Shown one piece after another: positions 60,445 through 64,000 of a stretch of DNA of 64,000 bases. A program made the translations under genes and the position numbers. The DNA comes from JBIQKZ01 sp044464765 (GTDB lineage Bacteria; Pseudomonadota; Gammaproteobacteria; Burkholderiales; Burkholderiaceae_B): positions 1-64,000 of the forward strand of contig JBIQKZ010000013.1 of NCBI GenBank assembly GCA_044464765.1. The letters are read 5' to 3'. Numbering within the stretch: position 1 is the first letter of the stretch; every line of letters begins with the position of its first letter. The notes beneath the pieces were generated by a model that had not been told where the DNA came from, made no database searches, and saw only the letters and a list, made by a program, of their open reading frames with translations.

Positions 60445-61773
60445 TTACACAGCAACAGTATCGCGCACCAATGTGCCGCGCGCAAAGTCCACTCGCATCA
60501 AGACCAGCAGACCCGCGACAAAGAAAAGCCCGGTCAGCAACAGTGCTAACCGGTGATTGCCCGCAGTCGCCCAGGTAACCAGCCCATAGCATAGGGGCCC
60601 GGTAACGGCCGCTAACTGTGTGGCGAAGGTCCATAGGGAATAGAACTCTGCAGGACGATGAGAGGGCGCCAACACGCCCACCATGGCGCGGCCCGCGCTT
60701 TGGCTGGTGCCCATGCACAAGCCGGCGATGACCGCAGCAATCCAGAACACCCAGACTTGAACGGCGGCGTAGGCGATCAGCACCATGACGATCCAGCCCC
60801 ACAGCGTAATCGACAAGGCCTTCTTGTGCCCGATACGATCCTGCAGATGGCCAAACGTCAGGGCTCCTGCAGCCGCGCCGATATTGACGGCAAACACCAG
60901 GGCCATGGTTTGCGCCATGGTGAAACCCATGGCTTCCGTGGCATAAATGGCGGCCAGCGTCACGACAACGGCAATCCCCGCGTGATAGAACGCGCCGCAT
61001 ATAAGCAATAACCGGAAATCGGGAAAATGCTCGCTGGTTTCGCGCCAGGCATTGCGCAAGCGCTGAAGCCATCCGTCGGCCCTGCGCTGCGTCGGCAAAT
61101 TGCGTTCACGCAAAAAGACGAACGACGGAATCGCCGCAATAGCGAATATAAAGCCAGTGAGCAACATGACATAAGGGACGTATTCGGATGCTGCCAACCC
61201 CCGGCCTGAAGCCCAGGCAACCAGCGCCAGCGAAAGACCTAGCGTCAGCATGCCGCCGAAATAGCCAAAGCCCCATCCCCAGCCCGATACCCGACCCAGC
61301 GCTTCGGGGCGGGCAATTTCGGGCAAGAAGGCCGCAACCACCGACTCGCCCACACAATAGCAGTAACTGGAAACCGCCAGAACCAACACGCCCAGCGCAA
61401 TATCGCCCGGCCCCACCAGCGCCAGAAACCACGTCGCCGCCACGCAGCCCACGGTGCTGGTGAACAACAACCTGCGCTTGGCCGCCTTGGCATCGGCTCG
61501 CGCCCCCAAGCTTGGCATGGTGAGCATGACCACCAAATAAGACAATGAAAGCGCTGCGGTAAACGCCAGTGTGCCCCAGGTTTTCCCGGCTGCCACCACC
61601 CCAACGAAATAGGTGCTGAATACCGTGGTGATAACCACGGTGGTGTACCCCGAATTGGCGAAATCGTACATGGCCCACGCCCACAGCTCGCGCCGCGTAA
61701 CCCCGGGCTTGACGGCCGACAGGAACAGGCCTGGCAACACCTGGGCATCATTCGATATCGGTTCCGTCTTCAT
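60445..61773 (-). CDS. UMF1-type MFS transporter (Atg22-like)
   Basis: A 442-residue transporter with 12 helices. ELWAWAMYDFANSGYTTVVITTVFSTYF at residues 28-55 is the signature of the UMF1/Atg22-like branch; fungal Atg22 exports amino acids from vacuoles, while bacterial substrates are unknown. I used the ATG at 61773 preceded by AGAGGGG, which puts this conserved segment at the normal distance from the start. It ends 64 bp before acs on the same strand. Confidence 0.85.
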   Translation of the reverse strand: MKTEPISNDAQVLPGLFLSAVKPGVTRRELWAWAMYDFANSGYTTVVITTVFSTYFVGVVAAGKTWGTLAFTAALSLSYLVVMLTMPSLGARADAKAAKRRLLFTSTVGCVAATWFLALVGPGDIALGVLVLAVSSYCYCVGESVVAAFLPEIARPEALGRVSGWGWGFGYFGGMLTLGLSLALVAWASGRGLAASEYVPYVMLLTGFIFAIAAIPSFVFLRERNLPTQRRADGWLQRLRNAWRETSEHFPDFRLLLICGAFYHAGIAVVVTLAAIYATEAMGFTMAQTMALVFAVNIGAAAGALTFGHLQDRIGHKKALSITLWGWIVMVLIAYAAVQVWVFWIAAVIAGLCMGTSQSAGRAMVGVLAPSHRPAEFYSLWTFATQLAAVTGPLCYGLVTWATAGNHRLALLLTGLFFVAGLLVLMRVDFARGTLVRDTVAV

Positions 61774-61911
61774 CCCCTCTCCGCTGGCCAGTCTGCTGTA
61801 TGAATCGCATACGGCGCCGCAATCCTGTTCAAGGCGGACTTTCGACGCTGCCCCGACATAATGCCATAATCCGCGAGGTCTCCCGGTAAATTGCAACAGG
61901 CCTTTACCCAA

Positions 61912-61941
61912 TTGCCAAGTTTCGTTAAACTCGGGTAAATT
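61912..61941 (+). promoter_or_regulatory. Possible promoter of the NlpC/P60 gene
   Basis: TTGCCA at 61912-61917 and TAAATT at 61936-61941 are 18 bp apart, 20 bp before the start codon, with an A/T-rich stretch between. Confidence 0.4.
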
Positions 61942-61961
61942 TTTTTAGCCAATAAAAGACC

Positions 61962-62603
61962 ATGCCGCCACAATTGCTATCCAGACTATCGAGGTTTCCG
62001 CTAGAACTGTGGCGCACAAGCAAGTATCTGTTGATTGTTTCTACCCTGGCCCTTACGGGGTGCGCCGCCACCACACCCGACCAAGCCAGCAGTCAGTCCG
62101 TCCTTATCCGCAACACCTACCTTTCCCAAACCAAATCCGATCCACTCGGCGCCTATCTCGCACGTAAAGAACTCGGCGCAAGCTACAGCACCAGCCAGTA
62201 TCCCGGCCCGGCCCTGCCAAAGCAGCAGCTCGCCAGCACAGCACTCGAAATGCTCGGCGTCAAATACAAGTTCGGGGGCGGCACGCCCTACACCGGGTTC
62301 GATTGCAGCGGCCTGGTCATCTATGCAGCCGAAAAATCCCTGGGTCTCAAGCTGCCCCGCCGCTCGGCGGATATTGCCCGCAAAGGCCAATCAGTCAAAC
62401 GATCCGAGCTGAAGAAAGGCGATCTGGTCTTTTTCAATACACGCGGACACCGTAATTCCCACGTAGGCATCTATCTAGGCAACCAAAAATTCGTGCATGC
62501 GCCGCGCACCGGCGCCGTCGTGCGCATCGAAAGCATGGACTCCTCTTACTGGAGAAAGCGCTACAACGGTGCCCGGCGCCTGGTGGCCTCCAACGCCAAC
62601 TAG
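61962..62603 (+). CDS. NlpC/P60 (C40) cell-wall peptidase lipoprotein
   Basis: A 213-residue lipoprotein. The signal peptide has a long basic N-region and ends LALTGC (Cys near residue 34). The C40 peptidase domain starts near residue 87: the catalytic Cys is in TPYTGFDCSGLVIYA (about 108-122), the His in HRNSHVGIYLG (about 166-176) and a further polar residue in KFVHAPRTG. Such enzymes cut between D-glutamate and diaminopimelate in peptidoglycan stems (Spr/MepS type). A terminator follows. Confidence 0.93.
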   Translation: MPPQLLSRLSRFPLELWRTSKYLLIVSTLALTGCAATTPDQASSQSVLIRNTYLSQTKSDPLGAYLARKELGASYSTSQYPGPALPKQQLASTALEMLGVKYKFGGGTPYTGFDCSGLVIYAAEKSLGLKLPRRSADIARKGQSVKRSELKKGDLVFFNTRGHRNSHVGIYLGNQKFVHAPRTGAVVRIESMDSSYWRKRYNGARRLVASNAN

Positions 62604-62675
62604 CAAGATAAGCGATTGAACACATACGACTTCGGGTCGCGGCACGCCAGCCATTCATCTGACACCCAGCAACTC

Positions 62676-62704
62676 AAAGGCCTTCCCACATCGGGAAGGC
62701 CTTT
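62676..62704 (+). terminator. Terminator after the NlpC/P60 gene
   Basis: AAAGGCCTTCCC and GGGAAGGCCTTT form a perfect 12-bp stem with a 5-base loop; the short T-run is in the 3' arm. Confidence 0.75.
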
Positions 62705-62833
62705 GTCGATTTATACAGTCGTGTTCCTCGTGTCCGGTTCGGCTAATTGCGCACTAATATTCGGATGCCTGGGCTTGTACTACAAGGCGCCGAAGATAAC
62801 TAGGTAACTAGGCGAATCAGCCCAAACAAGAAA

Positions 62834-63202
62834 CTATGCGGGATGCGCGTTGAGGCGGGCGTGTTCCTGCCGACCCTGGCTGCCTGTCGTCGGACATGCC
62901 TCGCAAAATCCCGACTGGGTCAGGGCACGTTTCATACAACAAACCGAGCGCCGGCAAACCAGAACCTTTACGCCGGAACGCTGCGCTGCGGCACGAAAGG
63001 TCTTCATGACGTTATGACCGAGAAAATCCGTAAGTAGAATCAATAGATCCGTACCCGATGGCAACTGCAAGGTTTTTTTCTGATGGGCCGGATCCCGGCC
63101 GCTGATATGATGTTTGATCGCAATATTGTGCCCCTTCAGGAGATCTGGAATATTTCCCAGCCGATCCGCCCCCACGACTACCGCTCTGACTAGTTCCGAC
63201 AT
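62834..63202 (-). CDS. DUF2325 protein, probably Fur-regulated
   Basis: A 122-residue cytosolic protein of the DUF2325 family. The N-terminal MSELVRAVVVGADRLGNIPDLL and KHHISGRDPAHQ, then LPSGTDLLILLTDFLGHNVMKTFRAAA, follow the family. The C-terminal half has six Cys (one CRRSVCC group and one CEAC pair) that could bind metal or act in redox chemistry. I chose the ATG at 63202 because GGAG sits six bases before it; an ATG four codons earlier lacks a site. The promoter is overlapped by two Fur-box-like sequences, which points to iron control. The biochemical role is unknown. Confidence 0.82.
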   Translation of the reverse strand: MSELVRAVVVGADRLGNIPDLLKGHNIAIKHHISGRDPAHQKKTLQLPSGTDLLILLTDFLGHNVMKTFRAAAQRSGVKVLVCRRSVCCMKRALTQSGFCEACPTTGSQGRQEHARLNAHPA

Positions 63203-63229
63203 AATGGTCTCCATTCAAAATGCATGGTA

Positions 63230-63258
63230 ACGATAATCATTCCCATCATTAATGTCAA
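63230..63258 (-). promoter_or_regulatory. Sigma-70 promoter of the DUF2325 gene
   Basis: On the minus strand a perfect TTGACA (63253-63258) is spaced 17 bp from TATCGT (63230-63235), 27 bp before the start codon. Confidence 0.78.
63232..63250 (-). promoter_or_regulatory. Fur-box-like site 1
   Basis: AATGATGGGAATGATTATC on the minus strand matches the 19-bp Fur consensus GATAATGATAATCATTATC at 14 positions by my count. It covers the -10 box and spacer of the DUF2325 promoter. Confidence 0.65.
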
Positions 63259-63275
63259 TAAGAATTATTCTTATT
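63257..63275. promoter_or_regulatory. Fur-box-like site 2
   Basis: AATAAGAATTATTCTTATT is a perfect palindrome and matches the Fur consensus at 12 of 19 positions. It abuts and slightly overlaps the -35 box, as expected for iron-dependent repression by tandem Fur dimers. Confidence 0.65.
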
Positions 63276-63399
63276 TTGGTTTATTGAACTGTTTATTTTG
63301 GTTTTTACTCCGTGCCGACCGCTATTTGCGTTGAACACCAACCGGAACAGTGTGGCCGGAGCACGGCGCGAACATGTCTGAAGCGACGCGCCACAAGCG
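63276..63399. other. Intergenic remainder without recognised feature
   Basis: Part of the 342-bp gap between the DUF2325 start and the folE2 stop. The first 25 bp are very AT-rich (a possible UP-element for the DUF2325 promoter); nothing else is evident before the folE2 terminator. Confidence 0.4.
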
Positions 63400-63440
63400 C
63401 AAAAAAGGCCTGAGCCGGCGCAATACCGGGGTCAGGCCTA
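63400..63440 (-). terminator. Intrinsic terminator after folE2
   Basis: AGGCCTGA (63406-63413) pairs with TCAGGCCT (63432-63439), with inner CCGG/CCGG pairing. Read on the minus strand the stem is followed by TTTTTT, so it ends folE2 transcription. Confidence 0.82.
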
Positions 63441-63544
63441 GTAGCCTTGCTGAGCTAAGCTGGCCAGTCGTTCGGGATCAGTTCATGCCGATCTCAATCC
63501 CTGGCCGCTACGCATAAACGTTGATCCGTAACGGCGCAGCGATG

Positions 63545-64000
63545 CTAGCCCTCGACCACTGCATAAGCCGAATGATTATGAATGGATTCGAAGTTTTCCG
63601 CTTCGATGCGAAAGCTTTGCGCCTGGGGCAGCTTCTTGACCTGGACGGCAACATCGCGCACCAGGTCTTCGACGAATTTGGGGTTTTCGTAAGCACGTTC
63701 GGTCACGTATTTTTCGTCCGCCCGTTTCAGCAGGCCCCAAAGCTCGCAGGAGGCTTGTTGTTCAATGCTGCGGATGAGGTCATCGATGTCGATGAAAGCG
63801 CCCGGCTGCAGCACCACGTGCACGGTAACGTGAGAACGCTGATTGTGTGCGCCATAATCGGAAATGGCCTTGGAGCATGGGCACAGGCTGGTGACCGGAA
63901 CAACTACAGTAAGCTCAAACTGCGTTGCCTGCCCCACTTGCGCCTTGGCCTTCCAGACAAGCTCGTAGTCCATCAGGCTGGCCACCCCCGAGACAGGAGC
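63545..64000 (-). CDS. folE2: GTP cyclohydrolase FolE2 (partial, runs off right edge)
   Basis: The C-terminal part (about 150 residues) of a type IB GTP cyclohydrolase, first step of folate synthesis. VPVTSLCPCSKAISDYGAHNQRSH contains the metal-binding and catalytic cysteine region of FolE2; ENPKFVEDLVRDVAVQV and IHNHSAYAVVEG are the family's C-terminal segments. The frame stays open to base 64000, so the N-terminal half lies outside. FolE2 works with metals other than zinc and is often induced by zinc limitation through Zur; its promoter is not in this window. Confidence 0.93.
   Translation of the reverse strand, partial: APVSGVASLMDYELVWKAKAQVGQATQFELTVVVPVTSLCPCSKAISDYGAHNQRSHVTVHVVLQPGAFIDIDDLIRSIEQQASCELWGLLKRADEKYVTERAYENPKFVEDLVRDVAVQVKKLPQAQSFRIEAENFESIHNHSAYAVVEG

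Noticed and set aside
62616..62807. 63-residue plus-strand ORF with a hydrophobic segment
   Set aside because: It runs through the terminator of the NlpC/P60 gene and has no ribosome-binding site.
63203..63214. Earlier ATG for the DUF2325 gene (METIM start)
   Set aside because: It has no ribosome-binding site, while GGAG inside this segment is well placed for the ATG at 63202.
1..64000. tRNA, rRNA, prophage or insertion sequence
   Set aside because: I looked for tRNA-like arms, transposase or integrase proteins and terminal repeats and found none; a tRNAscan or Rfam run would settle small RNAs.

Overview
The window is GC-rich, densely coded chromosomal DNA from a Gram-negative bacterium. 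Gene content points to the Betaproteobacteria, order Burkholderiales, most likely the family Alcaligenaceae (Bordetella/Achromobacter/Pusillimonas-like). Supporting signs are an H-NS protein of the short betaproteobacterial type, a pyrG-kdsA-eno-ftsB block, hemF-nadD-rsfS-rlmH, rpmB-rpmG and lptE-holA after leuS. I see no genus-level marker, rRNA, tRNA, CRISPR array, prophage or insertion sequence, so this looks like core genome with a few accessory insertions.

Layout. 0.1-7.6 kb: hns, a DUF4136 lipoprotein, pepN-fbp, a quinone reductase and a HerA-like ATPase. 7.7-14.4 kb: yebC-purD, hemF-nadD-rsfS-rlmH, pyk and maf, all on the plus strand. 14.4-18.5 kb: mtfA-iclR on the minus strand, divergent from two tandem, nearly identical VanA-like Rieske oxygenase genes. 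The second copy carries a 100-N assembly gap. 18.5-20.9 kb: a DUF457 membrane protein, a nitroreductase and a DUF4168 secreted protein. 20.9-26.1 kb (minus): a STAS-MlaE permease, MlaF ATPase, MlaD-like MCE protein and PqiC-like lipoprotein, tightly coupled to slpA-ispH. 26.3-33.5 kb: radC, rpmE2, a GT-C glycosyltransferase overlapping a MATE exporter, cfa and a Bcr/CflA exporter. 33.5-41.9 kb: rpmB-rpmG, leuS-lptE-holA, proA, a HemJ-like protein and an RlmL-like methyltransferase.

41.9-47.3 kb is the least ordinary part. It holds a 64-residue unknown protein behind a near-consensus promoter set in palindromes, an RDD membrane protein, a degenerate acyl-CoA-synthetase-like protein lacking its C-terminal domain, a gamma-carbonic anhydrase, hslO and an orphan TadE-like protein. 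47.3-53.1 kb (minus): pyrG-kdsA-[DHA2 exporter]-eno-ftsB. 53.2-61.8 kb: aminopeptidase P, scoAB, etfD, acs and a UMF1-type MFS protein, largely short-chain acyl and acetate metabolism. 61.9-64.0 kb: an NlpC/P60 lipoprotein, a DUF2325 gene under a promoter overlapped by two Fur-box-like sites, and the 3' part of folE2, which runs off the right edge.

I found no clear-cut new multi-gene system. The best candidates for something undescribed are the palindromic GGGTWWACCC-type sites shared by the small gene and the degenerate ligase, the tandem Rieske pair with no visible reductase, the in-frame (Gly-Gln-Ala)6 minisatellite in the STAS-MlaE fusion, and the Fur-linked DUF2325 gene.
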